20,586 bases of DNA from Saprospiraceae bacterium UBA6168. Its GTDB lineage: Bacteria > Bacteroidota > Bacteroidia > Chitinophagales > Saprospiraceae. The DNA is taken from NCBI GenBank assembly GCA_002435785.1, contig DIUC01000041.1, positions 1 through 20,586 on the forward strand. Reading direction: 5' to 3'. This document shows, piece by piece, positions 13,791 through 20,586 of the stretch. The notes beneath the pieces are model-generated. The model had not been told where the DNA came from, made no database searches, and worked only from the letters and a program-made list of their open reading frames with translations. The first letter of the stretch is position 1. Each line of letters begins with the position of its first letter. A program made the position numbers and the translations under genes.

Positions 13791-16643
13791 TTACATGCCC
13801 GGCGGCCTTCCCTCCCACCGCTGCTCTCCGCTGGGCCTGGTTTGCGGAGCGGCACCAAAGGAACGTATGTTGTAAGTGAAACTCAGCATCACGAATCGCT
13901 GTATGGCGTTGGTGCGGGTATCCTCGATATAGGTTTCCGTCACGCTGCGATTGATGTTGCGGTTCTCGTTGAGCAAGTCGTTGACGGCGAGCGCAAGTTC
14001 GCCCCGCTCGTTTTTGAACAGTTTTTTGCCGATGGCCAAGTTCCAAATCACGAAATTTTGGTCGAAACCAGCCGATAGTCCCTTGTAATATTGGTGCGTG
14101 GCATCGGTACGCAGCACAAGCCCTTCAAAAATAATCCAATTGAAGCGCAGGCTGCTGTTTTGGTTGAAATACTCGTTGTTGCTGGCTTTTTGCAGCGAGT
14201 TGGTGGCTTTGTTCCAGCTTGGCCGCAGGCTGATGTTGAAGTCGAGCTTGGTGCTGATGTTGCTGGCAAGCGTCACGCCAGTGCCTATGCCGTGGTTGTC
14301 TGCCAAGTTTTTTGCCCCGTTTATTTGGCCGGGGGTGCGTGCATAGTTGTAGGACAGGTTGAAGCTCAGGGTGGACTTGATAGCCTTCACGGGGAAGCCG
14401 TAGCTGGCGAAGGAGCGTAGGTTGCGGTAGCCGTCGAGGTTTACCGGCTGCCGGATTTGGGCGCCGGGGGATACATCGAGGCTATCGAACAGGGGGGTAT
14501 CGCTGCCGCCCAACCAAGTGCTGGAGCCGATATAGTCGCTCGTGAATCCGCCGCCCAGCATGGCAAACAAGGTCGTTGACTTCAACGCATTGGTGGCTTG
14601 GTACCGACCAAACAGGTTGTGCTGGTAGCTCTGTACGAGGTTCGGGTTGCCGGTGCTGAGCTGCAGCGGATTGGTGTTGTCCACCACGCTCTGCAGTTGG
14701 CTCACGGAAGGCAGTTGGGTGTTGGTGCGGTAGTTGAACCGGATGCTCCGCTGCTTGTCGAGATTGTAGCGGAAGCTGGCGGATGGCAGAAGGTTGCTGA
14801 AAGTCACCGTTGTTTGAGGCCCTGCGGGAAACTCCGGCTGATTGGTCAGTTCGGCCCATTGGTAGTTGGCCCGCACGTTCCAGTTGAGGTCATTGCCTTT
14901 GCTATAATTGTAGCCCGCCCCGCCGGAGTGGGTGATGTAGTCATTGGAAAAAACGTTGCTCAAAGTGCTGTTCAGCAGGTCGTAGCCGCCAGTGATGGGC
15001 CAAAAGTCGTAGGTCAACTTGTCCGACTCCTCTTGCTGGTAGCTTGCCTTGTAGTTGAGCAATAGCTGCGAATATTGCGTGAGCGGCTCCGTGAATTCAA
15101 GGTTGGCGGCCATGTTCCAATTGTTCGCATCCAGCTTGGAGCGCTGGTCGAGGGTGTCGTGCAAGACCATTGGGAAAAAGTAACTGTTGTAGGAGCCGAG
15201 CTGGCTGTCGCCAATTTTGGGGCTATACCCGTTGGTCACGTCCACGGAAAAGGTGCGGCTTTGCTTGCGGAATTTGTGCCGCCAAAGCAAGCTGTTGTTG
15301 AAGCTGAGGCCGTCGTAGTTGGAGTTGAATCCGTTGTCGGTGGCGTTGAGCAGGTCATTGCCGAGCGTCGTTCTGCCGAGGGTTGTCGAAAGGCCCTCGC
15401 TTGCTTGCCAGGTAGCCCTTGGCCGTATGATGAGGGAGTTGAAACTGTCAAGCTCTATTGTTGCCCGGAAGTTAAGTCGGTGGTTGATGTTGTCGGCGTC
15501 AGTGCTGCTGCCCTCTTCATATATTTCCCCAAAGCCCTCTTGCGTCACAAATTGGCGGGAGAGGTCTTTACGAGCTTCATTCTTGCTTTTGTTGAAAAAA
15601 TAACTGCCCGTCACTTCCACTTTCTTGCCCCATTTGTCGGTGTAGTTGAGGCCAATTGCATGGGTGGTCGAGATGCCACCGGAGGTTTGCACCAAAAAAT
15701 CGGAGCCGCCGCCGCCGCCGCCAGGGCCGCCACGTCCGCCACCACGTCCGCCGCCGCCCATTCCGCCACGGTTTGCGGTTGAACTACCCGTCACGCCGAG
15801 GATGTCGTCCATGCTGAAGTTCTGCACGTTGATGTTGTTCGACATGCCGATAATGGAAATGCGGCGGTCACCCTTGAAAATATTGGTGTTGCCACCGACT
15901 TGGTACTTGTCTTCCCAGCCGTAGCCAGCATAGACCTTACCGAATTGCCCATTGTTCATGCCCTTGCGTGTCACGATGTTGATGGTCTTGGAGGTGTTCC
16001 CGTCTTGTACGCCCGTGAACTGTGACTGCTCGCTTTGCTGGTCGAAAATCTGTATTTTATCAATCAATTCGGCGGGCAGGTTTCTAAGTGCCGCAGCGGG
16101 GTCGTTGCCAAAAAAGGGCTTGCCGTCCACCAGCACTTGTTGGATGGTCTCGCCCTGGGCCTTCACCGTTCCGCCCTCATTGGTCACAGTAGGCATTTTC
16201 TCAATCAGGTCCTGTGCGCTTGCGTCCTTCATCACCTTGAATGCATCGGCGTTGAACTGCACGGTATCGCCCTGCACTTTGCCGAGCAGCACCTGTTCGG
16301 TCACGGTCACGGTGCCGAGGGTCGTTGCCGCTGGGTTGACCTGGAGCGTGCCGAGGCTGACATCCTTGGCGGCCACCGTCACCTCCTTCTTCAAATCTTC
16401 ATAACCAAGGAATGTGACAATGAGCAAATAGCCGCCCTTTTCAACGTTCTTCAACTCAAACCTGCCGTCCGCTTCGGTGGCGGTGGCAGTGGCCATTTCG
16501 CCCCATGGGTATTGTAGCACCACGTTGGCGCCGGGCAGCGTTGCGTTCTTGTCGTCCACGACTTTGCCTTTGATGTTGAAGTTTTGGGCGTTTGCGCAAT
16601 GGGCGACTGCCAAGAACAGAAAGGAGATTATCAGATTTTTCAT
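13791..16643 (-). CDS. TonB-dependent outer-membrane receptor (outer membrane beta-barrel family)
   Basis: This 950-aa protein has a signal peptide (1-20, ending CANAQ). A carboxypeptidase-like domain follows (~22-100; GKVVDDKNATLPGANVVL). The TonB plug (~110-235) contains 'DASAQDLIEKMPTV', 'VLVDGKPFFGNDP' and 'LPAELIDKIQIFD'. A Gly-rich insert (~293-315, made of GGR/GGG) follows, and then a long beta-barrel. The barrel type is the 'OMP_b-brl_3' kind, widespread in Bacteroidota and not SusC: there is no SusD partner next to it. It imports or exports an unknown substrate with energy from TonB-ExbBD. The ATG at 16643 lies 4 bases after a perfect -7 box TAACTTTG, suggesting a leaderless mRNA. 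A Spy/LTXXQ-like periplasmic protein is encoded upstream on the same strand, with its own terminator between. Confidence 0.93.
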   Translation of the reverse strand: MKNLIISFLFLAVAHCANAQNFNIKGKVVDDKNATLPGANVVLQYPWGEMATATATEADGRFELKNVEKGGYLLIVTFLGYEDLKKEVTVAAKDVSLGTLQVNPAATTLGTVTVTEQVLLGKVQGDTVQFNADAFKVMKDASAQDLIEKMPTVTNEGGTVKAQGETIQQVLVDGKPFFGNDPAAALRNLPAELIDKIQIFDQQSEQSQFTGVQDGNTSKTINIVTRKGMNNGQFGKVYAGYGWEDKYQVGGNTNIFKGDRRISIIGMSNNINVQNFSMDDILGVTGSSTANRGGMGGGGRGGGRGGPGGGGGGSDFLVQTSGGISTTHAIGLNYTDKWGKKVEVTGSYFFNKSKNEARKDLSRQFVTQEGFGEIYEEGSSTDADNINHRLNFRATIELDSFNSLIIRPRATWQASEGLSTTLGRTTLGNDLLNATDNGFNSNYDGLSFNNSLLWRHKFRKQSRTFSVDVTNGYSPKIGDSQLGSYNSYFFPMVLHDTLDQRSKLDANNWNMAANLEFTEPLTQYSQLLLNYKASYQQEESDKLTYDFWPITGGYDLLNSTLSNVFSNDYITHSGGAGYNYSKGNDLNWNVRANYQWAELTNQPEFPAGPQTTVTFSNLLPSASFRYNLDKQRSIRFNYRTNTQLPSVSQLQSVVDNTNPLQLSTGNPNLVQSYQHNLFGRYQATNALKSTTLFAMLGGGFTSDYIGSSTWLGGSDTPLFDSLDVSPGAQIRQPVNLDGYRNLRSFASYGFPVKAIKSTLSFNLSYNYARTPGQINGAKNLADNHGIGTGVTLASNISTKLDFNISLRPSWNKATNSLQKASNNEYFNQNSSLRFNWIIFEGLVLRTDATHQYYKGLSAGFDQNFVIWNLAIGKKLFKNERGELALAVNDLLNENRNINRSVTETYIEDTRTNAIQRFVMLSFTYNIRSFGAAPQTRPSGEQRWEGRPPGM

Positions 16644-16647
16644 GCGG

Positions 16648-16655
16648 CAAAGTTA
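16648..16655 (-). promoter_or_regulatory. -7 box TAACTTTG just before the receptor ATG
   Basis: This is a perfect match to TAnnTTTG on the minus strand, with only CCGC between it and the ATG at 16643. No TTG is seen 18-21 bases upstream, so the -33 element is poor or absent. Spacing to the ATG equals the spacing of the tRNA-Ser -7 box to the tRNA 5' end. Confidence 0.5.
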
Positions 16656-16745
16656 CCCTAAATCGGGCCTGACCGTGTGCCGCATACTCGATTCGGTAGA
16701 TGACTCCCCCAAATAGATAGACGACCCGGAGCAGAAAAATGTGTT

Positions 16746-16779
16746 AAAAAAAATGGGGGCGATGGATTCTGTCGCCCCC
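16746..16779 (-). terminator. Terminator of the LTXXQ-like gene
   Basis: The stem GGGGGCGA/TCGCCCCC (16755-16762 with 16772-16779) is followed on the minus strand by T8 (A run 16746-16753). It lies about 220 bp after the stop at 16999. On the plus strand T4 follows, so it may act in both directions. It separates the upstream gene from the TonB receptor gene. Confidence 0.8.
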
Positions 16780-16888
16780 TTTTGAAAATGATTATTTGAC
16801 AAAGCCTTGAATTTCAATGGATTGGAATTCGAGCTATCCAGCATTATTTTATCATTCCCGCTTATTCAGCAATGTCATACCGTAAGAG

Positions 16889-16969
16889 CGTTAGGTTTTG
16901 TCCATTTGGGAACAAGGATGACAAGGGTTGAAAATGGTATATGAGGCTATATTCAGACAAAACCTGACG
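16889..16969. repeat. 81-bp stretch with 14-bp terminal inverted repeats
   Basis: CGTTAGGTTTTGTC (16889-16902) and GACAAAACCTGACG (16956-16969) are reverse complements with one mismatch, 53 bases apart. It could be a small non-coding mobile remnant or a decayed palindromic repeat of the AACCTGACGGTT kind seen in Bacteroidota. No target-site duplication is clear. Apart from this and the terminator, 16644-16998 holds nothing I can name. Confidence 0.4.
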
Positions 16970-16998
16970 GTTCGAGGTGTAAAACAACAGGCTTGAGT

Positions 16999-17517
16999 TT
17001 AGCCATTCCCACCCTCTGGTTTTGGCGTCGGGGGTGGTGCGGGCGTGGCAGGAGGGGTGCTCTTCTTATCCTTGCGCCCCTTGTCTTTCTTAGCCCTTTC
17101 CTCCTTTTGGGCTTTGTCGTCGTTGGTGTTTTGGGTAGGCCGCTCATTGCCGCCCGGCCCCCTGCGCTGACCCTGCGCTGCCGCAATTTTTTGCCAGCGG
17201 TCGTATTGTTCTTGCGTGAGCACGGTTTTCAGTTCGGCGCTTTGTTCTGTGCGGAGCGCCTCCATGGTGGCCCGCATTTTTTCCCAGTCGCCGTCAGCAT
17301 TTGCGCTGCGGGCTTCCTTTTGTTTGTTGGCGTATTTAAGGTTGATTTCCTTGACCTTCTCCCCCTGCTTGGTGGATAGGGAAAGGCTGTCAACCATCAT
17401 TTTGGTTTGCATTTCGGCCCTTTGGGCAGGGTCCATGCCACGCCCATCGCCTCTTTGAGCCTTGGTGGACAATGCCAATAGGAGCAATAGGGCCGCTGTC
17501 AGGATTTTGGATTTCAT
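16999..17517 (-). CDS. Small exported Spy/LTXXQ-like helical protein
   Basis: I start this 172-aa protein at the ATG at 17517, because MKSKILTAALLLLLALSTKA is a signal peptide; the in-frame ATG at 17598 would add an implausible Cys-rich leader. The mature part is charged helices (~25-115) with 'LSTKQGEKVKEINLKY' and 'LTQEQYDRWQK', the LTxxQ pattern of Spy/CpxP-like periplasmic proteins. A tail of Lys, then Pro (KKDKGRKDKK; TPPATPAPPPTPKP) follows. Proteins of this kind bind unfolded proteins or metal, or sense envelope stress; which applies here is unknown. It is located in the periplasm. The next gene on the same strand is a TonB receptor, a common pairing in this phylum, but the terminator at 16746-16779 makes a shared mRNA unlikely. 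Confidence 0.85.
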   Translation of the reverse strand: MKSKILTAALLLLLALSTKAQRGDGRGMDPAQRAEMQTKMMVDSLSLSTKQGEKVKEINLKYANKQKEARSANADGDWEKMRATMEALRTEQSAELKTVLTQEQYDRWQKIAAAQGQRRGPGGNERPTQNTNDDKAQKEERAKKDKGRKDKKSTPPATPAPPPTPKPEGGNG

Positions 17518-17812
17518 CTTTAATCTGTTTTTGATAAAAAATTTTTGAGAACACTGTTGTTCATTCTTTTGCGAAGCACTACAAGGAAAACAACGCAATA
17601 AAGAATCAAAACAGCCATTTTTTCTTCCGACGAAGGTAATGGGTTTGGCATTTTAGGTTGCATCACAAGGGCGACGTGGTGCAAAAAGGTAAGCACCTTA
17701 ACAAAAGTTTAGGGGTTTGGGGGTGCCGACCAATTGAAGTCAACACCGTGGCCAACATCAACCTCAATCAATTATGAGCAGCTTCGGGAAATCGGAATCT
17801 TGGATTCGAAGC
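17518..17812. other. Intergenic region, no gene seen
   Basis: About 295 bp upstream of the LTXXQ-like gene. It holds an AT-rich leader (17518-17640) that should contain its promoter, but no clear TAnnTTTG box is visible. The rest has no convincing open frame or repeat. Confidence 0.4.
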
Positions 17813-17856
17813 ACAAAAAAAAGCCGATGGCAAGTGAACCTGCCATCGGCTTTTTT
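17813..17856 (-). terminator. Strong bidirectional terminator of the 433-aa gene
   Basis: A perfect 12-bp stem AAGCCGATGGCA/TGCCATCGGCTT (17821-17832 with 17841-17852), bordered by A7 on the left and a further T4 on the right. It works in both directions and stands 46 bp after the stop of the minus-strand gene at 17903. Confidence 0.92.
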
Positions 17857-17902
17857 CTAATCAAACCTCAATAATGAGAGATTTCAAAACAAGTTAGCCA
17901 AA

Positions 17903-19204
17903 TCAATGGTGTAGCTCTGCCAGGATGATACCAACTGTAAACTGGTTCCTCACCCTTGCGAGGCGGTTATCCCCTCCCTGCCATGAGGTAAATCCATTGG
18001 AGTAGCGCACATTGATGATGTTGCCATAGCGCATTCCCACTTCAAAGCGTCGGCTGGTGTAGGCATAAGGTTTCGGGCAACGAAGTGCCTGACCCTGGGC
18101 GAATGTTCCAATGCTGTAAACGGTTAGCGCACCAGTGGTGAAAGCAAAACCTGCTCCTGCTTGGGCGCCCAAGCCTGTCATATAACCTTTGTTTGAGCTT
18201 GTAAATGGCCTGCGATAATCATCATGTGAAGGCGCATAAGTACCGAACTCGGTGCCCAAGCTGGTAATGAGCCGGAAAGAGGTATTGCCCAAAGTTCCAA
18301 TATCGGGCGTGGCCATCAAAGCGTAATCACCAAAAATCAGAAGTGGGTTGAATGCTTTGCCATTGCCTGAATCATTCCGGTTGAAGTCGCCGATGTTGGG
18401 GCCTCTTTCGCCATCGTTCCAGCTTAGTTGCACGTGCCAGCGTGCTTCTATGGGGAAGTTGGGCAGTAGGTAGTTGCAGTTTTCTTTGGCTTTTCGGTCA
18501 AATCGAGGCACAGAGCCAATCCTGACAACTTTGGCTGTTGCACTATACTTTTCGTCATAATACTTGAAGTCCCCACTTTGGGTTCCAAAAGCAAGTTCAA
18601 GGTCAGGGAATAGGTTGACATCAAAAAGCTGGCCCATGATATTCGCAAAACCGCCTGGGCCATTTGGGTTGCTTAGGTCGCCAGCGAGGTTGACCGTGTC
18701 TTGCAGGAATTGGAAACCTTGGTTGGTGAGCGAGTCAAAGCCGATGATGGTAACATCCCAATTCGAAGAGTCAAAGGAAAGGCTATCGTGATATTGACCG
18801 AACAGCCCTCCGAGCGAGTCGAAGTTGTTTCCGAAAATATCGTAAATCCAGTCCAACTCGCCAAGCAATGTATCCTCATCTACCCCCGAAAGCCCGAAAC
18901 CTGGTAAGTGCACCAACAGGGTGTCAAGCCCCGCATCAAGGCCAAACAAGTAGGAAGAGTCCAGATTACCAGGAGGAATGGAATCGAGAAGGCTGTTGTT
19001 CAATTGGTTGAAAAGGTCATCATACCCCTGTTGATTTGGATTCCAAGTTCCATTCAACGAGTCCAAGTTGTCGAAGAAAAAGCCATAAGTGCCGGGGTCC
19101 ATTTGGCTGAACAGGTCGGAGAGTAAATCTACTTGCGCATTTGCCCGATAACTAACGGTGCTTAACGCAAACACAAGTGCAAGAATGGTAAAAAACGATT
19201 TCAT
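17903..19204 (-). CDS. Exported acidic protein with beta-barrel-like C-terminus, 433 aa
   Basis: A signal peptide (MKSFFTILALVFALSTVSYR, then ANAQ at 21-24) shows export. The first ~190 mature residues are strongly acidic and rich in Asp, Leu, Phe, Asn and Ser, with repeated 'FDSL', 'LDSL' and 'GLFGQYHDSLSFDSS' phrases, like a loose repeat. From ~205 the pattern changes to alternating strands with Gly and aromatic residues (TSFRLITSLGTEFGTYAP; GLGAQAGAGFAFTTGALTVYSIG; RRFEVGMRYGNIINVRYSNGF). It ends in NQFTVGIILAELHH, like the last strand of an outer-membrane barrel. I do not recognise the family. A small outer-membrane protein with an acidic exposed or periplasmic N-terminal domain is the best reading. 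The gene is alone, with a terminator at 17813-17856 and an inverted repeat in its leader (19221-19287). Confidence 0.85.
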   Translation of the reverse strand: MKSFFTILALVFALSTVSYRANAQVDLLSDLFSQMDPGTYGFFFDNLDSLNGTWNPNQQGYDDLFNQLNNSLLDSIPPGNLDSSYLFGLDAGLDTLLVHLPGFGLSGVDEDTLLGELDWIYDIFGNNFDSLGGLFGQYHDSLSFDSSNWDVTIIGFDSLTNQGFQFLQDTVNLAGDLSNPNGPGGFANIMGQLFDVNLFPDLELAFGTQSGDFKYYDEKYSATAKVVRIGSVPRFDRKAKENCNYLLPNFPIEARWHVQLSWNDGERGPNIGDFNRNDSGNGKAFNPLLIFGDYALMATPDIGTLGNTSFRLITSLGTEFGTYAPSHDDYRRPFTSSNKGYMTGLGAQAGAGFAFTTGALTVYSIGTFAQGQALRCPKPYAYTSRRFEVGMRYGNIINVRYSNGFTSWQGGDNRLARVRNQFTVGIILAELHH

Positions 19205-19970
19205 GCTGATTTTGGTTATGCGACCTTAACAATAAGTAAACCCAATCTCCAGCAAAACTGAAAATTAGAATGTTATTTTTAAGGTCGGAATTTGAGAAAA
19301 TATTTGAAAAATAAAGAAGCAGACTCCAGAAAATCAATTCTATTAATTGATTCTAAAAAAAAATGAAATGACTGAATAAAATACAGTCAATTACGTGTGT
19401 TTCTCCTATAGTATGGTGCTTTTGTAACCCTTGGTGAGAATGATACTCAAATTAAACGCCACAAATGTAGTCCATTTTGGTTAACAATAAAGCATCGGCA
19501 ATGTAAAATTTTCATGTTTTTTTTAACCCTCCAAAGATTGCCAGACTTGACTGCCTTTTCAATTCATCCTCGTTATCGTACAACTCATCGAAAATTACCG
19601 CAAATCAACTACCCTTCCTCCCAATAGTTTAAGTAGAAACGGATAGTTTTGGAACTGAAAAAAAAATTGCCACGCAGCGTTGTACTCCTAAATCCTGTTA
19701 GATGATGTGTTTGTAACCACAATTTGACCGTGGGCTGAAAAAAAGAAAAAATTAAAGCCATCTCCCGTGAACTATTTACAAACTCGCAAGCTTTTAGGAG
19801 ATTGCTTTTTCAAAATAAAAAACAAGCGCCGCCAAAAATTATGGCACGTTAGGAAAATAAAAATTACGGACTTTTGGTCAATGATTCCTTTTCGTTTTGT
19901 TAGCGACGCATCACACACCGCAACATTGGAACAAAAACAATCACTGCCTGGCCGCACCAAGCAACATTAA
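19205..19970. other. Long AT-rich intergenic region
   Basis: This 766-bp stretch lies between two divergent genes. Besides the inverted repeat at 19221-19287 and a weak 8-bp hairpin (19332-19339 with 19345-19352), I see no gene. The 67-codon frame at 19767-19970 starts with GTG and looks spurious. The size suggests room for long leaders, a small RNA or an eroded gene, none of which I can demonstrate. Confidence 0.5.
19221..19287. repeat. 15-bp inverted repeat in the leader of the 433-aa gene
   Basis: CGACCTTAACAATAA (19221-19235) and TTATTTTTAAGGTCG (19273-19287) are complementary with one mismatch, 37 bases apart. They lie 17-83 bp upstream of the ATG at 19204. It could be an operator pair or an mRNA hairpin affecting expression. 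Confidence 0.55.
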
Positions 19971-20586
19971 ATGAATTCTATCTCGCTTCCAACAAAATCC
20001 AACAATATTGAACACCTACCTGCCCCCGCTACGGTAAAAAACGCTGTGATACTGGCCGCAGGCAAAAGCTCCCGTTTCCGGGACCAAGGTGTTCTGAAAC
20101 CCAAGGTGCTGATGAAAATTGGCGGCCTTCGTTTGTTGGAACGGGCCATCCTCACACTCCACGAAACAGGTGTCGAACACTTCCGCATTACGGTTGGTGC
20201 CTACAAGGAACAAGTGGTAGCGGAAATGAAAAGCATCGAACGCCTGAAAAACATTGACATCGAGTACGTCGAGTGCGAGGACTACGAACTGGGCAACGGT
20301 GTCAGCTTTGCGGCAGGTGCAGCGGGGTTCAGCGAGGCGTTTTTGCTCACCATGTCCGACCACATCTTTGCACCTGACACGGTACTCGATTTTGTCAAAA
20401 AAACCAAAGAAGCACCTCAGTTGCCTGCCCTCGCCTGTGATGCCGACCTCGCCAACATCTTCGACATGGACGACGCCACCAAAGTGGCCAGCCGCAATGG
20501 CTTCATCCACAACATCGGCAAGGAAATCAAGGAATACGACCTGGTGGATACCGGGCTTTTTTATTTCCCAAAGGGTTATGGCAGTA
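19971..20586 (+). CDS. Nucleotidyltransferase, inositol-1-phosphate cytidylyltransferase-like (3' end outside window)
   Basis: The ATG at 19971 opens a frame running to the window end (205 codons seen). An unusual ~22-residue leader precedes the Rossmann-type NTP-transferase core: VILAAGKSSRF (26-36) binds the nucleotide, with KPKVL (43-47) as the conserved Lys, 'LLERAILTLHETGVEHFRITVGAYKEQV', 'YELGNGVSFAAG', 'FLLTMSDHIF' (124-133; Asp-His for metal) and 'DDATKVASRNGFIHNIGKEIKEYDLVDTGLFY'. The 'GNGVS', 'MSDHxF', 'DxxDATKV' and 'IGKxxKxYDxVDTG' steps match, from memory, 1L-myo-inositol-1-phosphate cytidylyltransferases (IPCT), which make CDP-inositol for phosphoinositol lipids or di-myo-inositol phosphate. 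A general sugar-phosphate nucleotidyltransferase is the alternative. The missing C-terminus would show whether it is fused to a CDP-alcohol phosphatidyltransferase. Confidence 0.85.
   Translation, partial: MNSISLPTKSNNIEHLPAPATVKNAVILAAGKSSRFRDQGVLKPKVLMKIGGLRLLERAILTLHETGVEHFRITVGAYKEQVVAEMKSIERLKNIDIEYVECEDYELGNGVSFAAGAAGFSEAFLLTMSDHIFAPDTVLDFVKKTKEAPQLPALACDADLANIFDMDDATKVASRNGFIHNIGKEIKEYDLVDTGLFYFPKGYGS

Noticed and set aside
15075..15782. 235-codon plus-strand frame inside the TonB receptor
   Set aside because: It is a shadow of the barrel region; the translation is a string of Val/Ala/Gly with no family pattern.
13791..16643. SusC-type nutrient receptor with SusD partner
   Set aside because: No SusD-like lipoprotein lies next to it, and the barrel type and plug fit the general outer-membrane beta-barrel family better than SusC.
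17518..17598. N-terminal extension of the LTXXQ-like protein to 17598
   Set aside because: It adds a Cys-rich, polar stretch ahead of an obvious signal peptide.
19767..19970. Small 67-codon plus-strand gene before the nucleotidyltransferase
   Set aside because: It has a GTG start, no family likeness and no ribosome-binding or promoter signal, in an AT-rich intergenic region. It ends just before the real ATG at 19971 by chance.

Overview
The window looks like chromosomal DNA from a member of the Bacteroidota, probably the Saprospiria/Lewinella-Haliscomenobacter side of the phylum. The evidence is a secreted protein with a type IX secretion (T9SS) C-terminal sorting domain, a TonB-dependent receptor with a carboxypeptidase-like N-terminal domain, genes with no Shine-Dalgarno sequence, and promoters of the Bacteroidota type (-7 box TAnnTTTG). 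The family assignment is inference; no rRNA or taxonomic marker is present.

Layout. Positions 1-4242 are an accessory patch. It holds the 3' end of an AT-rich unknown gene, two related terminator hairpins around a perfect 15-bp inverted repeat, a 388-aa protein on the minus strand, a five-copy 42-bp tandem repeat, and a leucine-rich-repeat/Roc GTPase gene. That GTPase gene has lost its middle and is joined out of frame to its own C-terminal part or that of a relative. From 4348 on, the genes look like ordinary core or envelope genes: a T9SS-exported cell-surface protein (-), a helical 465-aa conserved protein (+), and two S1C (HtrA/Deg-like) serine proteases arranged tail to tail around one terminator. 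The + copy has no export signal and the - copy is membrane anchored. Next come a PlsC-type acyltransferase (+), tRNA-Ser(UGA) with its own promoter and terminator, a desaturase of the sphingolipid delta-4 (dihydroceramide desaturase) type (-), a 950-aa TonB-dependent receptor (-), a small periplasmic Spy/LTXXQ-like protein (-) and a 433-aa exported acidic protein (-). The window ends in the 5' part of a nucleotidyltransferase resembling inositol-1-phosphate cytidylyltransferase (+).

How the genes relate. Most are separate transcription units with clear rho-independent terminators between them, so this is not one operon. Three gene products point to membrane lipids: the PlsC-type acyltransferase, the sphingolipid-type desaturase and the inositol-phosphate cytidylyltransferase-like enzyme. 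Several others belong to envelope export, uptake and quality control.

The most notable items are the desaturase, which is nearly colinear with animal dihydroceramide desaturase; the internally deleted LRR-Roc gene; the 42-bp repeat array, whose substitution pattern suggests a decayed coding repeat; and a perfect -7 box four bases upstream of the TonB-receptor ATG, which predicts a leaderless mRNA.
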